Below are positions 45,101 to 47,824 of a stretch of 64,000 nucleotides of DNA, piece by piece (position 1 is the first letter of the stretch; each line of letters opens with the position of its first letter). The stretch is from Closterium sp. NIES-65. Lineage: Eukaryota > Streptophyta > Zygnematophyceae > Desmidiales > Closteriaceae. The DNA is taken from assembly GCA_948144175.1 (NCBI GenBank), contig CANXME010002095.1, forward strand, positions 407,501 through 471,500, read 5' to 3'. The notes under the pieces were generated by a model. That model was not told the origin of the DNA and searched no databases. It saw only the letters and a list, made by a program, of their open reading frames with translations. Position numbers and translations under genes: made by a program.

Positions 45101-47528
45101 CTTTAGTTTAGGGGATGGCCTCAAATTTGGTATATGGAACACAGTGGAATGGAGGCATTGTCAATAGAGAGGAGTGTGAGCCAGTCACCAATCGCCAACT
45201 CACGGTTTCCAGATTTCACACCTGCCATTTGCCTAAGGCTTGCCTTTTCCTGCCCACGGTCGTTTTCAATGAGTTTGCACTCGCGCCTGTTTCTACACCT
45301 CCTGCTCCTATCTGTACCCCCCTCCAGTCCCCAAGGACCCTTGCGGCCAGAGGAGCTTCAAGGGTGATGGTGACCTGCAGCCCAGCATGAATCCGTGTGG
45401 GCGGTTCACATGCCAGGCTAACTTACGGAACAACAGCAATTCGTGTGACTGTTCCATTCCAAACGAATCTAATCAGCCATTTGTTCAAGCTGCAAACGGA
45501 TATGGCTCTCAAACGTGTGCTTACTGTAAGTTGTTTGGTTCAAGTTCTCAAATGATAACTTTTATTCATGGCCCTTGTCAGAACAATGGCCGTTTTTGGA
45601 ACAATGGGCTTGTTTGATCTTCAGATATTCTTTCAACCAAGTCCCTGTCTATATCTTTTCGTAGTTTCATCTCTCCTTCCCCCTACTCTTCCCATTGCTC
45701 CCAACACATGTATCTCTCTCACCACTGTGCTCCACAATTGTGTTTATGTCGCTTGGCAGTGGATGTGTGTGGGTCTGACTTGAAGAACCCATGCTACGTG
45801 GGCGCGTGCATCAACGACGGCAAGGGCTCCTACTCCTGCATCTGCCCCCCCAACTACGTTGAAAGCATAATCATCGATAGCTTCCCCACCTGCGACCCAG
45901 GTGCTGCTGGCTTGGCATCGTTTGTAAGAGGGTCGCTACTTCTTTCAGTTCTTCTTGAATCATATGTTGGGGTCATTACAGTTCTACTGTCAATTCATGT
46001 GATGCACACACAACTAGTAGTTTTGTTTTCTTGATTACTTTCTTATGCTTGTGTTCTCCTGCTTTCACATTTGTCGCTTTCCAGCCAACGTCACAGCCAG
46101 CACCCTGGCCGTGAGTGGGAGCAACTGGTGGTGCCCCGCTGTCCTCTCTATTGTGGGCCTCTCACTTCCCCAATTCACACAGCGGAATCAGGTAACCAAT
46201 GGAGATGGGGGGCCTGGAAGAGTGGATTGGCAGGCACGGCTAGTGGTTGATTCCTCACAATGGAATTCTAAGTCCCATAGCTGCTTATCTACAGTTTATG
46301 AAATCGTCAATGTGTGAAATGAAAACAATCACAAAAGCAATATTGCTACACCTTCACTTCATAGCTTTGTCTTCCTGTGTCCATTTACTTCCTGATTCGT
46401 CATGCAAACGATGTGCCATCCCCTGAAGTGGTGACTAAAGAATCGTGTGTGCTCCTCATTGCAGGGCATTGACTGCAATCAGGCTTTGCCTCGTAACATG
46501 GTGCTTCAGCTGGGAAATCCTCTCCTCGTTCCCTGCACTGCGTTCTTCTACACCCTCAGTGTGAGAGTTAGCCCTTTTTGTTTTTATTCGTTGAATGGAA
46601 TCTCGTCGAATTATTTTTCTATGTTTCCCCACTCTGCTTTGCTTAGCTCCGCAAGACTGTCGCATAGTAAAGCTGCGCTCCATTCACCTCAGGCATCTGT
46701 GCCTTCTCTCCCGTTGTTCAACCCTCCAGGGCGACACATGCTGGTCCATCAGTGCTCAGCTGTTCCTCACCACCAGCAACCTCACGGCACTCAATCCCGG
46801 CCTTGACTGCTCTGAGCCCATCAAGGCGGGCCGCTCTCTGTGCGTCGAGCGCAACGCCACCTTCGCCTTCACTGTGCCTCGGTGCCTACGTTACGGCGTG
46901 CTTACAGCACAGGACACATGTGAACGCCTGCTGCTAGAGGCGGGGAGTGAGGACGACCCAACGGGGGCTGGGAACGTGAACGCTGTGCGCTGGGCTGAGC
47001 TGTACCGCAACAATCCCGGCCTCATCTGCTCGAGTGTCATCCCGGTCTCCGCCTCTGCTGTTGGCAGCAACACTGGCGTGCAGGTGAGAGGTGGAGGTGA
47101 ACTGGGTTGGGGGCGCAAGAGATGGGAGGGAAATGGAGGGAAGATTGGTGGATGGACCAAACGTATACTTGATGGATGTTGGGGCAAGGAGTCATTTCTC
47201 ATATGCCAGCGTGGTGTTTTTTCCAACTATTTGCCCTTGATTGCCCGTTGAGTGTGTGCCTATCTCTTTCTCTCAATACATGTTTTTTTTTTCATTTCTT
47301 GTGTTTGTAAATGTCGCCGTTCAGATTTGCCTAAGGGCAGAGTATTGGTCATTCGTCGTTGGCATATGCAAGAAGGGCAGGCAAAAGCCAGTGTCACCAT
47401 CATTGACATGCTCAGGTGCTTACAGTTTTTATGGTGGAGCTGCCAATGGAGCAATTTCAAAATATTACGTGTACAATGAGAAGAAGTGTGTTGGAAGTGT
47501 AGGGTCCAAGTTCATTTGTGTGCCATGA
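1..47528 (+). CDS. Giant gene: LRR - EGF - legume lectin - papain peptidase - EGF - LysM protein (5' end outside window)
   Basis: Spliced model of 46 exons: 1-119; 32 exons of 72 bp (listed separately); then 40340-40686, 41144-41809, 42100-42138, 42755-42937, 43163-43377, 44254-44388, 44596-44836, 45328-45525, 45760-45900, 46085-46191, 46465-46560, 46730-47083 and 47325-47528. All introns are GT-AG except the acceptor before 22715. Summed length is 5349 nt, an exact multiple of 3, with no internal stop and a terminal TGA. Domain order is LRR N-terminal cap, about 32 LRRs, Cys-rich/EGF, L-type lectin, C1A peptidase, EGF, three LysM-like modules. No transmembrane segment is seen in the C-terminal half; the signal peptide would lie upstream of the window. 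Family knowledge suggests glycan binding (lectin, LysM), ligand recognition (LRR) and proteolysis. A role in the cell wall, microbe sensing or defence is inference. It could instead be two adjacent genes, but phase continuity across all junctions argues for one. Confidence 0.78.
120..809 (+). repeat. Intron with minisatellite and CA-rich tandem repeat
   Basis: About 153-190 and 478-560 carry a 14-bp unit close to ATGGGAGTGAGAGG. It is interrupted by a small inverted-repeat element (189-477). From about 600 to 790 there are imperfect repeats of CACCATCATTGTGACACCA and ACCATTCACTC. No gene is seen. Confidence 0.6.
189..477. mobile_element. Small MITE inserted in a minisatellite
   Basis: The ends read CTTAGTTGGC and GCCAACTTAA, nearly inverted copies. 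GATGGGAG flanks both sides (181-188 and 478-485), which would be an 8-bp hAT-type target duplication. The target is itself a tandem repeat of this word, so the duplication could be coincidental. No coding capacity. Confidence 0.45.
810..881 (+). CDS. LRR exon 1 (unique)
   Basis: 72 bp between an ACAG acceptor and a GTACGT donor, phase 2-2. It encodes LGGQIPNSLSSLKKLIYL, a plant-specific LRR (IPxxLxxLxxLxxL). Confidence 0.75.
1865..2669. mobile_element. Non-autonomous hAT element, ACTCG family, copy 1
   Basis: Termini are TATACATGGGCAAA and the inverse of TATACATGGGCAAAAG. A perfect 8-bp duplication CTCAGGCC flanks it (1857-1864, 2670-2677). Subterminal zones (1880-2045, 2465-2660) are dense in GAGTCGAG/CTCGAGT words in both orientations. 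The core is a 30-bp tandem array (2071-2410). No transposase is encoded. It closely resembles 11902-12703 and is related at its ends to 4304-5084. Confidence 0.85.
2071..2410. repeat. 30-bp tandem array inside the ACTCG-family element
   Basis: About 11 copies of a 30-bp unit built from AGATCCGCCCGCACCTAGCA and TTCCGCCGCC. Because the period is divisible by 3 it stays open on both strands, giving PPDPPAPSIP repeats on + and GGMLGAGGSG on -. The second element copy has the same array at 12108-12447. Confidence 0.85.
2822..2893 (+). CDS. LRR exon 2 (unique)
   Basis: 72 bp, phase 2-2, CACAG acceptor and GTGAGT donor. Encodes SNQLPGSIPATVTALSLLQY. Confidence 0.8.
3032..3103 (+). CDS. LRR exon 3 (unique)
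   Basis: 72 bp, phase 2-2, GCAG acceptor and GTGAGG donor, 138 bp after exon 2. Encodes NNTLTGAIPADIGSLTSMIT. Confidence 0.8.
3104..3849 (+). other. Intron, nothing recognised
   Basis: Pyrimidine-rich first half, mixed sequence afterwards. No gene, repeat array or element termini seen. Confidence 0.5.
3850..3921 (+). CDS. LRR exon 4 (unique)
   Basis: 72 bp, phase 2-2, CTCAG acceptor and GTGAGA donor. Encodes SNMLSGSVPSSITELSALTI, resembling the later type D repeats. Confidence 0.8.
4304..5084. mobile_element. Non-autonomous hAT element, CTCG-rich
   Basis: Lies in intron 3922-5403. Termini are TATTCATGTGCAACGAG and the inverse of TATACATGGGCATTGG. A perfect 8-bp duplication GCACGGAT flanks it (4296-4303, 5085-5092). 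Zones of GAGCCGAG/CTCGGC words occur near both ends (4320-4500, 4880-5070). The interior has no open frame of note. Related to 1865-2669 by termini and motif. Confidence 0.8.
5404..5475 (+). CDS. LRR exon, unit 1 type A
   Basis: 72 bp, phase 2-2, GGGACAG acceptor and GTAAGA donor. Encodes SLASNQLNGSIPADIGVLTK. First member of the recurring A-B-B*-C-D-E exon series. Confidence 0.85.
5476..5959 (+). other. Intron with AT microsatellite
   Basis: Pyrimidine-rich intron ending in a TA dinucleotide run (about 5917-5946) directly upstream of the next acceptor. Other copies of this intron (13175-13536, 21513-21874) lack the TA run. Confidence 0.6.
5960..6031 (+). CDS. LRR exon, unit 1 type B*
   Basis: 72 bp, phase 2-2, CTCAG acceptor and GTTAGT donor. 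Encodes DFSSNQLSGSIPATISTLTQ. Confidence 0.85.
7053..7255. repeat. 30-bp tandem array (GATCTGCGCAGA unit)
   Basis: About seven imperfect copies of a 30-bp unit beginning GATCTGCGCAGATTGGCGGA. Each unit contains the palindromic word GATCTGCGCAGATC or a variant. It translates to DLRRSAGEIA-like decapeptides but the frame closes at 7143, so it is not taken as a gene. Confidence 0.7.
7356..7687. mobile_element. 332-bp MITE, GTTCG family, copy 1
   Basis: Perfect inverted ends TAGGGATGAGCAA, identical to the termini of the hAT at 23173-27632. A perfect 8-bp duplication GGTCAGGG flanks it (7348-7355, 7688-7695). The body is arrays of GTTCG/CGAAC words. A second copy of the same length lies at 43427-43758. 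It is inserted inside another transposon, so it is the younger insertion. Confidence 0.9.
8364..8435 (+). CDS. LRR exon, unit 1 type C
   Basis: 72 bp, phase 2-2, GGCAG acceptor and GTAAGG donor. Encodes SLRSNQLTGSIPAELGSLLS. The donor region is duplicated downstream at 8591 by a small insertion. Confidence 0.85.
8454..8590 (-). mobile_element. Short retroposon-like insertion with 18-bp target duplication
   Basis: A 137-bp insert flanked by perfect 18-bp copies of GTAAGGCTCCTTTCTGCC (8436-8453, 8591-8608). Read on the - strand it ends in TGTCAATAAAGA. Long target duplications are typical of LINE/SINE-type integration, not hAT. Paralogous introns (14052 on, 20934 on) lack it. Family unknown. 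Confidence 0.6.
8849..9285 (-). repeat. Interspersed SINE-like repeat, copy 1
   Basis: Shares most of its length with 10885-11331, starting at GGATCGGTGAACTT and ending near a CTAAGAC word. On the - strand the start contains GGTCTTAGAGG and GTTCAATTC, which fits the Pol III B-box pattern GWTCRANNC. The A-to-B spacing is too short for an intact tRNA, so SINE origin is tentative. Confidence 0.4.
9656..9727 (+). CDS. LRR exon, unit 1 type D
   Basis: 72 bp, phase 2-2, ACAG acceptor and GTAATT donor. Encodes SNLLSGSVPSSITKLTALTF. Confidence 0.8.
9728..10234 (+). other. Intron, unit spacer
   Basis: Homologous to the D-to-E introns at 14459-17850 (apart from its hAT), 22787-27723 and 36335-36804. 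No gene seen. Confidence 0.6.
10235..10306 (+). CDS. LRR exon, unit 1 type E
   Basis: 72 bp, phase 2-2, TACAG acceptor and GTAAGG donor. Encodes SLANNQLTSSIPAGIGLLTK. Confidence 0.85.
10483..10512 (+). CDS. Candidate 30-bp chimeric exon (type A acceptor fused to type B* donor), unit 2
   Basis: The type A acceptor context GATTGGGACAG is followed by 30 bp ending in TTTCTCACCT and the type B* donor GTCAGT. A deletion has joined the start of exon A to the tail of exon B*. The remnant is 30 bp with phase 2 at both ends, so it would add ten residues without shifting the frame. I left it out of the 5349-nt sum; including it would not change the frame. Use as an exon is unproven. Confidence 0.45.
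10885..11331 (-). repeat. Interspersed SINE-like repeat, copy 2, with tandem-duplicated end
   Basis: Related to 8849-9285. On the - strand the start has TGGTCTTAGTGG and GTTCAACTC (B-box-like). Part of it, about 11217-11331, is repeated at 11353-11468. The following sequence (11480-11711) repeats the sequence that precedes the insertion (10643-10872). Confidence 0.45.
11721..11792 (+). CDS. LRR exon, unit 2 type C
   Basis: 72 bp, phase 2-2, GGCAG acceptor and GTAATG donor. Encodes SNQLTGSIPVEIGSLLSLAS. Confidence 0.8.
11902..12703. mobile_element. Non-autonomous hAT element, ACTCG family, copy 2
   Basis: Same termini, subterminal CTCGAGT arrays and 30-bp core array (12108-12447) as 1865-2669. 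Flanks are CTCAACGT (11894-11901) and CTCGACGG (12704-12711), a target duplication with two mismatches. The uninterrupted site is visible in paralogous introns at 14151 and 21037. Confidence 0.85.
12939..12964 (+). pseudogene. Truncated LRR exon type D, unit 2
   Basis: The acceptor and first 26 bp of a type D exon join directly to sequence normally found before a type A exon (AGCAATAACCGAACC). The rest of D, its donor and exon E are deleted. The same breakpoint occurs at 21277-21302. Confidence 0.8.
13103..13174 (+). CDS. LRR exon, unit 3 type A
   Basis: 72 bp, phase 2-2. Encodes SNQLNGSILDDTGVLTKLRS. The usual IPADIG core has changed to ILDDTG, losing the conserved Pro. Confidence 0.8.
13537..13608 (+). 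CDS. LRR exon, unit 3 type B*
   Basis: 72 bp, phase 2-2, CTCAG acceptor and GTCAGT donor. Encodes DVSSNQLSGSIPATISTLTQ. Confidence 0.8.
13980..14051 (+). CDS. LRR exon, unit 3 type C
   Basis: 72 bp, phase 2-2, GGCAG acceptor and GTAAGG donor. Encodes SNQLTGSIPVEIGSLLSLAS. Confidence 0.85.
14387..14458 (+). CDS. LRR exon, unit 3 type D
   Basis: 72 bp, phase 2-2, CACAG acceptor and GTAAAT donor. Encodes SNLLSGSLPSAITKLTALTF. Confidence 0.8.
14587..17500 (+). mobile_element. hAT element 1 (complete, apparently autonomous)
   Basis: A 2914-bp element in the D-to-E intron. Termini CTAAGTGGGAATATACGCT and the inverse of CTTAGTGGGAATATACGCT differ at one base. A perfect 8-bp duplication AATCAAGG flanks it (14579-14586, 17501-17508). 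Single-copy AATCAAGG with the same flanks occurs in paralogous introns near 22907 and 36457, proving the insertion. Subterminal zones (14597-14680, 17425-17495) repeat AGCGTATA-type words in both orientations. One transposase gene lies inside. Confidence 0.95.
15052..17115 (+). CDS. hAT transposase (687 aa, uninterrupted)
   Basis: Starts at ATG 15052 and is open to TGA at 17113-17115. Residues about 35-80 form a BED-like zinc finger (YECKFCSNVY, then a His in CAQHFTSW). Residues about 220-330 match the DUF659/RNase-H-like region, with SSDMMTD and AFCMDGWSNY carrying candidate catalytic Asp residues and CATHVLDLL as the usual Cys-His motif. The C-terminal dimerisation region (about 600-670) contains WWQWNG and SASPCERGWS. 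It cuts and pastes DNA with matching terminal repeats. Its length and lack of stops, together with near-perfect ends, suggest recent activity. Confidence 0.9.
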   Translation: MVPMSTTTTSPLTPSSVNTVGSSQTLLSEAREYLPDVDNAVFKHFRIIKRVEGKAQQYECKFCSNVYTGAAIRCAQHFTSWKGMKRREVVLCKDAPQDVRLAMRAKYEAKRAAAEEKRRAAAEAVAAVKANGVKRACITDYLEGDAAARKREADEALALAWAALHIPERHIDHPLMVNALNLVKRAGVDYVPPKRKYIGGAGLLSCRNGIEQGLVGIKASWKRTGVTVSSDMMTDRNGRPQANVLLVNDSGAVFTDCIDCNMERKTGGYVAGILRPVVEEVGPKNVVAFCMDGWSNYAVAVKQLLQEWPHIQDVPCATHVLDLLMEDVGKMGWAKPVVDKGGEISSFVRNHHWTRGYLRKPELVEGKVLQALKPAGTRFGTNYIAISRLCAMRGSLTNMVTSEGWKEWAVGDRKKSCDGFSALIHDAAWWKTAKLFVALLKLPFKVMRQTDGHAVGMMGRLYDLMLQLTEDVGGLLDADEEQLSDGDKDKIRRILRDRWDGSLACAMHVAGRILNPANQEEDIFGTDPECTKVFKAFLSQQAEFLASRGDGGDDACDILLELGDGLRAFLDMKGSFGMPEAVAQRKMVKEGKYSMVKWWQWNGTDAPRVAGLAVQVLSQAVSASPCERGWSSWDAVHTARRNRLGSAKCRDLVYVAHNWNVVRNRDTRVDALPHVVPGIGAEPPIPA
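17851..17922 (+). CDS. LRR exon, unit 3 type E
   Basis: 72 bp, phase 2-2, GACAG acceptor and GTAAGG donor. Encodes SLANNRLTSSIPAGIGLLTK. Confidence 0.85.
18104..18175 (+). CDS. LRR exon, unit 4 type A
   Basis: 72 bp, phase 2-2. Encodes SLASNQLNGSIPADIGALTK. Confidence 0.85.
18617..18688 (+). CDS. LRR exon, unit 4 type B
   Basis: 72 bp, phase 2-2, TTCAG acceptor and GTTAGT donor. Encodes AFSSNQLSGSIPAAISTLAQ. Type B is distinct from B* (Ala for Thr, LAQLLCL ending). Confidence 0.85.
18689..20487 (+). repeat. 1.8-kb intron segment, copy 1 of 3
   Basis: Nearly identical to 33592-35395 and 37643-39471. It contains blocks of GGGTCGG/CCGACCC words (19200-19380, 19780-20090) like the subterminal zones of hAT element 3, so it probably includes a non-autonomous relative. 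I could not fix that element's ends. In this copy the following B* exon is deleted; in the other two it is present. Confidence 0.75.
20862..20933 (+). CDS. LRR exon, unit 4 type C
   Basis: 72 bp, phase 2-2, GGCAG acceptor and GTAAGG donor. Encodes SNQLTGSIPVEIGSLLSLTS. Confidence 0.85.
21277..21302 (+). pseudogene. Truncated LRR exon type D, unit 4
   Basis: The first 26 bp of a type D exon join to AGCAATAACCGAACC, the same junction as at 12964. Both copies therefore descend from one deletion followed by block duplication. Confidence 0.8.
21441..21512 (+). CDS. LRR exon, unit 5 type A
   Basis: 72 bp, phase 2-2. Encodes SNQLNGSIPDNTGVLTKLRS, sister to the variant at 13103. Confidence 0.85.
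21875..21946 (+). CDS. LRR exon, unit 5 type B*
   Basis: 72 bp, phase 2-2. Encodes DVSSNQLSGSIPATISTLTQ. Confidence 0.85.
22302..22373 (+). CDS. LRR exon, unit 5 type C
   Basis: 72 bp, phase 2-2, GGCAG acceptor and GTAAGG donor. Encodes SNQLTGSIPVEIGSLLSLAS. Confidence 0.85.
22715..22786 (+). CDS. LRR exon, unit 5 type D, with lost splice acceptor
   Basis: The 72 coding bases are intact (SNLLSGSLPSAITKLTALTF) but the acceptor reads CACAA instead of the CACAG of its paralogues at 14386 and 36262. The exon is probably skipped. Because it is symmetric, skipping would drop one repeat and keep the frame. Confidence 0.6.
23173..27632 (+). mobile_element. hAT element 2 (GTTCG family), inactivated
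   Basis: A 4460-bp element in the D-to-E intron with perfect inverted ends TAGGGATGAGCAA. Flanks are CTAGTAAT (23165-23172) and CTAATAAT (27633-27640), an 8-bp duplication with one difference; the empty site in the 36710 paralogue is CTAATAAT. Subterminal zones (23185-23380, 27430-27615) repeat GTTCG/CGAAC words. It contains a four-exon transposase gene with two stops. Confidence 0.92.
23758..27274 (+). pseudogene. hAT transposase with two nonsense codons
   Basis: Exons 23758-24894, 25067-25527, 25723-26017 and 26204-27274 (intron phases 0, 2, 0) total 988 codons including the stop. The N-terminal 230 residues are acidic and low complexity. A BED-like finger follows (QCKICTDRISW with HFASFH). 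RNase-H-like parts include SFTIDMWTSP, GFTSDNASSN and RCLAHVINLAV. The C-terminal dimerisation region has EYWRS and SSERVFSLGRN. In exon 2 a TGA (25130-25132) and a TAG (25310-25312) interrupt the frame; an Arg CGA and a Gln CAG are the likely originals. The first ATG in frame is at 23758. Confidence 0.85.
27724..27795 (+). CDS. LRR exon, unit 5 type E
   Basis: 72 bp, phase 2-2, GACAG acceptor and GTAAGG donor. Encodes SLANNRLTSSIPAGIGLLTK. It lies 91 bp beyond the end of hAT element 2. Confidence 0.85.
27977..28048 (+). CDS. LRR exon, unit 6 type A
   Basis: 72 bp, phase 2-2. Encodes SLASNQLNGSIPADIGALTK. Confidence 0.85.
28960..32852 (+). CDS. hAT transposase (about 936 aa, four exons)
   Basis: Exons 28960-30039, 30191-30663, 30788-31097 and 31905-32852 with intron phases 0, 2, 0, the same as in element 2. 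The N-terminal region is Gly/Ala/Ser-rich. A BED-like finger follows (NCKICKKKISW with HLKRSH). The catalytic region includes LTFDIWTGENN and AVTCDNAENN, then RCMAHVVNLAV. The C-terminal dimerisation region has LEYWRS and SSAASERAFSQSRN. ATG 28960 is the first in the open frame; an upstream exon cannot be excluded. No stop in any exon, so it may be functional. Confidence 0.85.
31170..31866. repeat. ATGCATG minisatellite in transposase intron 3
   Basis: About 700 bp of 19-bp units (CATCCCATGCATGTGCCAC) mixed with 23-bp units that have an extra GCAT. It fills most of the 807-bp intron between 31097 and 31905. Lack of stops makes every frame look open on both strands, which is an artefact of composition. 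Confidence 0.95.
33520..33591 (+). CDS. LRR exon, unit 6 type B
   Basis: 72 bp, phase 2-2. Encodes AVSSNQLSGSIPAAISTLAQ. Confidence 0.85.
33592..35395 (+). repeat. 1.8-kb intron segment, copy 2 of 3
   Basis: Matches 18689-20487 and 37643-39471 with scattered single-base differences. Contains GGGTCGG blocks at 34115-34280 and 34685-34995. Confidence 0.8.
35414..35485 (+). CDS. LRR exon, unit 6 type B*
   Basis: 72 bp, phase 2-2. Encodes DFSSNQLSGSIPATISTLTQ. Unit 6 is the only complete A-B-B*-C-D-E series. Confidence 0.85.
35857..35928 (+). CDS. LRR exon, unit 6 type C
   Basis: 72 bp, phase 2-2, GGCAG acceptor and GTAAGG donor. Encodes SNQLTGSIPVEIGSLLSLAS. Confidence 0.85.
36263..36334 (+). 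CDS. LRR exon, unit 6 type D
   Basis: 72 bp, phase 2-2, CACAG acceptor intact. Encodes SNLLSGSLPSAITKLTALTF. Confidence 0.85.
36805..36876 (+). CDS. LRR exon, unit 6 type E
   Basis: 72 bp, phase 2-2. Encodes SLANNRLTSSIPAGIGLLTK. The D-to-E intron here carries no transposon and serves as the empty-site reference. Confidence 0.85.
37058..37129 (+). CDS. LRR exon, unit 7 type A
   Basis: 72 bp, phase 2-2. Encodes SLASNQLNGSIPADIGALTK. Confidence 0.85.
37571..37642 (+). CDS. LRR exon, unit 7 type B
   Basis: 72 bp, phase 2-2. Encodes AVSSNQLSGSIPAAISTLAQ. Confidence 0.85.
37643..39471 (+). repeat. 1.8-kb intron segment, copy 3 of 3
   Basis: Third near-identical copy of the B-to-B* intron, with GGGTCGG blocks at 38170-38335 and 38740-39050. 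Confidence 0.8.
39485..39556 (+). CDS. LRR exon, unit 7 type B* (last 72-bp exon)
   Basis: 72 bp, phase 2-2. Encodes DFSSNQLSGSIPATISTLTQ. Downstream intron similarity to the other units stops near 39893, before a type C exon would appear. Confidence 0.85.
40340..40686 (+). CDS. Exon: last LRRs plus Cys-rich/EGF-like segment
   Basis: Enters in phase 2 and leaves in phase 1. It encodes DLSHNYLTGRALKLLAARTL and LYLSSNFLSGPLPDGAC, then Cys-rich sequence, a short Ala run and an EGF-like motif (CGGHGVCYPEG, then TCLCDAGFVQFGGITC). It links the LRR solenoid to the lectin domain. Confidence 0.8.
40687..41143 (+). other. Intron, nothing recognised
   Basis: Unique sequence between the EGF and lectin exons; no repeat or gene seen. 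Confidence 0.5.
41144..41809 (+). CDS. Exon: legume-type (L-type) lectin domain
   Basis: A 666-bp exon, phase 1-1, holding the whole domain. Recognisable blocks are VGFNGLAFVISATDQ, MAVEFDTLQNKEHGD, SSHHVGLNVRG, YTAWVDYEPG, IQVFLADS and FFFGFVAST, in the order seen in legume lectins and lectin-receptor kinases. AVEFDT and HVGLNV are the most diagnostic. Members usually bind sugars with Ca/Mn; whether the metal residues are complete was not verified. No kinase follows, unlike in lectin-receptor kinases. Confidence 0.85.
42100..42138 (+). CDS. 39-bp linker exon
   Basis: Phase 1-1, between GTGCAG and GTGAGA. Encodes LPASPRTVTRNP, a Pro/Thr/Arg-rich linker between lectin and peptidase. Confidence 0.6.
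42755..42937 (+). CDS. Exon: start of papain-like peptidase
   Basis: Phase 1-1. Encodes PSKQDSWVISDFHSWDSVPF and then WPVKDQRDC. VKDQ gives the oxyanion-hole Gln of C1A peptidases. The usual I29 propeptide (ERFNIN) is not seen upstream; the lectin and linker take its place. Confidence 0.8.
43163..43377 (+). CDS. Exon: papain active-site cysteine
   Basis: Phase 1 in, 0 out. Continues as SACWAFALVASVEAAYGIAL, where the Cys of CWAF is the nucleophile. CSTGGSPTEALERLL corresponds to the C-x-GG segment of papains. Confidence 0.85.
43427..43758. mobile_element. 332-bp MITE, GTTCG family, copy 2
   Basis: Same length and nearly the same sequence as 7356-7687, with perfect TAGGGATGAGCAA ends. A perfect 8-bp duplication GTGTGCCC flanks it (43419-43426, 43759-43766). 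It lies 49 bp after the active-site exon, inside the intron. Differences from copy 1 are mostly C-to-T or G-to-A. Confidence 0.92.
44254..44388 (+). CDS. Exon: papain middle segment
   Basis: Phase 0-0, 45 residues including LMLAVRRQPVVVHIEASALS and FAQYDG. It matches the papain stretch before the catalytic His (QPVSVAI-like, then F-x-Y-x-G). Confidence 0.8.
44596..44836 (+). CDS. Exon: papain catalytic His and Asn
   Basis: Phase 0 in, 1 out. LNHVVLVIGY carries the catalytic His, FWIIRNSWG the catalytic Asn, and GVCGIN is the usual C-terminal Cys motif. With CWAF in 43163-43377 the triad is complete, so an active enzyme is plausible. Confidence 0.88.
44837..44995 (+). repeat. 26-bp tandem repeat starting at a splice donor
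   Basis: Five to six copies of a 26-bp unit, GTGAGGCATCTACCTCGAGG followed by TGTTGA, begin exactly at the donor of exon 44596-44836. Each unit repeats a GA|GTGAGG-like donor word. Confidence 0.9.
45328..45525 (+). CDS. Exon: Cys-rich module after the peptidase
   Basis: Phase 1-1. Encodes KDPCGQRSFKGDG, then NPCGRFTCQANLRNNSNSCD and YGSQTCAY. Cys spacing suggests an EGF-like or related disulfide module. Family not named. Confidence 0.65.
45760..45900 (+). CDS. Exon: EGF-like module
   Basis: Phase 1-1. Encodes LDVCGSDLKNPCYVGACI, then GSYSCICPPNY and FPTCDPG; six Cys in EGF-like order including the C-x-C pair. A single 1-1 exon is the usual form of a shuffled EGF module. The donor is GTGCTG, a weak GT. 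Confidence 0.7.
46085..46191 (+). CDS. Exon: LysM-like module 1 (first half)
   Basis: Phase 1 in, 0 out. Encodes SNWWCPAVLSIVGLSLPQFT, joining to NQGIDCNQALP in the next exon, a divergent LysM pattern (W-C, F-x-x-x-N, D-C). Confidence 0.55.
46465..46560 (+). CDS. Exon: LysM-like 1 end and LysM 2 start
   Basis: Phase 0-0, 32 residues: GIDCNQALPRNMVLQLGNP, then PCTAFFYTLS, which leads directly into GDTC of the next exon. Confidence 0.65.
46730..47083 (+). CDS. Exon: LysM domains 2 and 3
   Basis: Phase 0-0, 118 residues. YTLS|GDTCWSISAQ, NLTALNPGLDC and IKAGRSLCV form a typical plant LysM. A second match follows with YGVLTAQDTCERLL, WAELYRNNPGLICSS and SNTGVQ. LysM domains bind chitin, peptidoglycan or related GlcNAc glycans. 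Confidence 0.8.
47325..47528 (+). CDS. Terminal exon
   Basis: Phase 0. ICLRAEYWSFVVGICKKG completes LysM 3, followed by TCSGAYSFYGG and KKCVGSVGSKFICVP, then TGA at 47526-47528. The Cys-rich tail has no hydrophobic anchor. Confidence 0.75.
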   Translation: MCLRAEYWSFVVGICKKGRQKPVSPSLTCSGAYSFYGGAANGAISKYYVYNEKKCVGSVGSKFICVP

Positions 47529-47824
47529 TTAGGAGCTCAGACGGGTATGGAACGGGGACCACATTTGGATTTCGACTTCTCTGATTAGCAGTGTAGCCTT
47601 TTCAGAAACCCTGATTATCAGCCTACGTTGTTGAGGTTACTTTTAATCATGTGCAACCACTGTTAAAAATAAAATAAAAAATATATTAAAAAATATATTT
47701 AAAAATATTTAATAAAAATCAAATGCGGTCCAATGCGATTCAATGCGATCGAATGTTATTATGCGCGTTTCGGTGCGGTGTGACGCGAATCTGACAAGAG
47801 GATCGCCTGATAAGAGGCCGTAGG
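47529..47824 (+). promoter_or_regulatory. 3' untranslated region with candidate poly(A) signals
   Basis: AATAAA at 47668-47673 and again near 47711 within an A/T-rich stretch about 140-190 bp after the stop. No other gene is seen before the Copia LTR at 47825. Confidence 0.4.
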
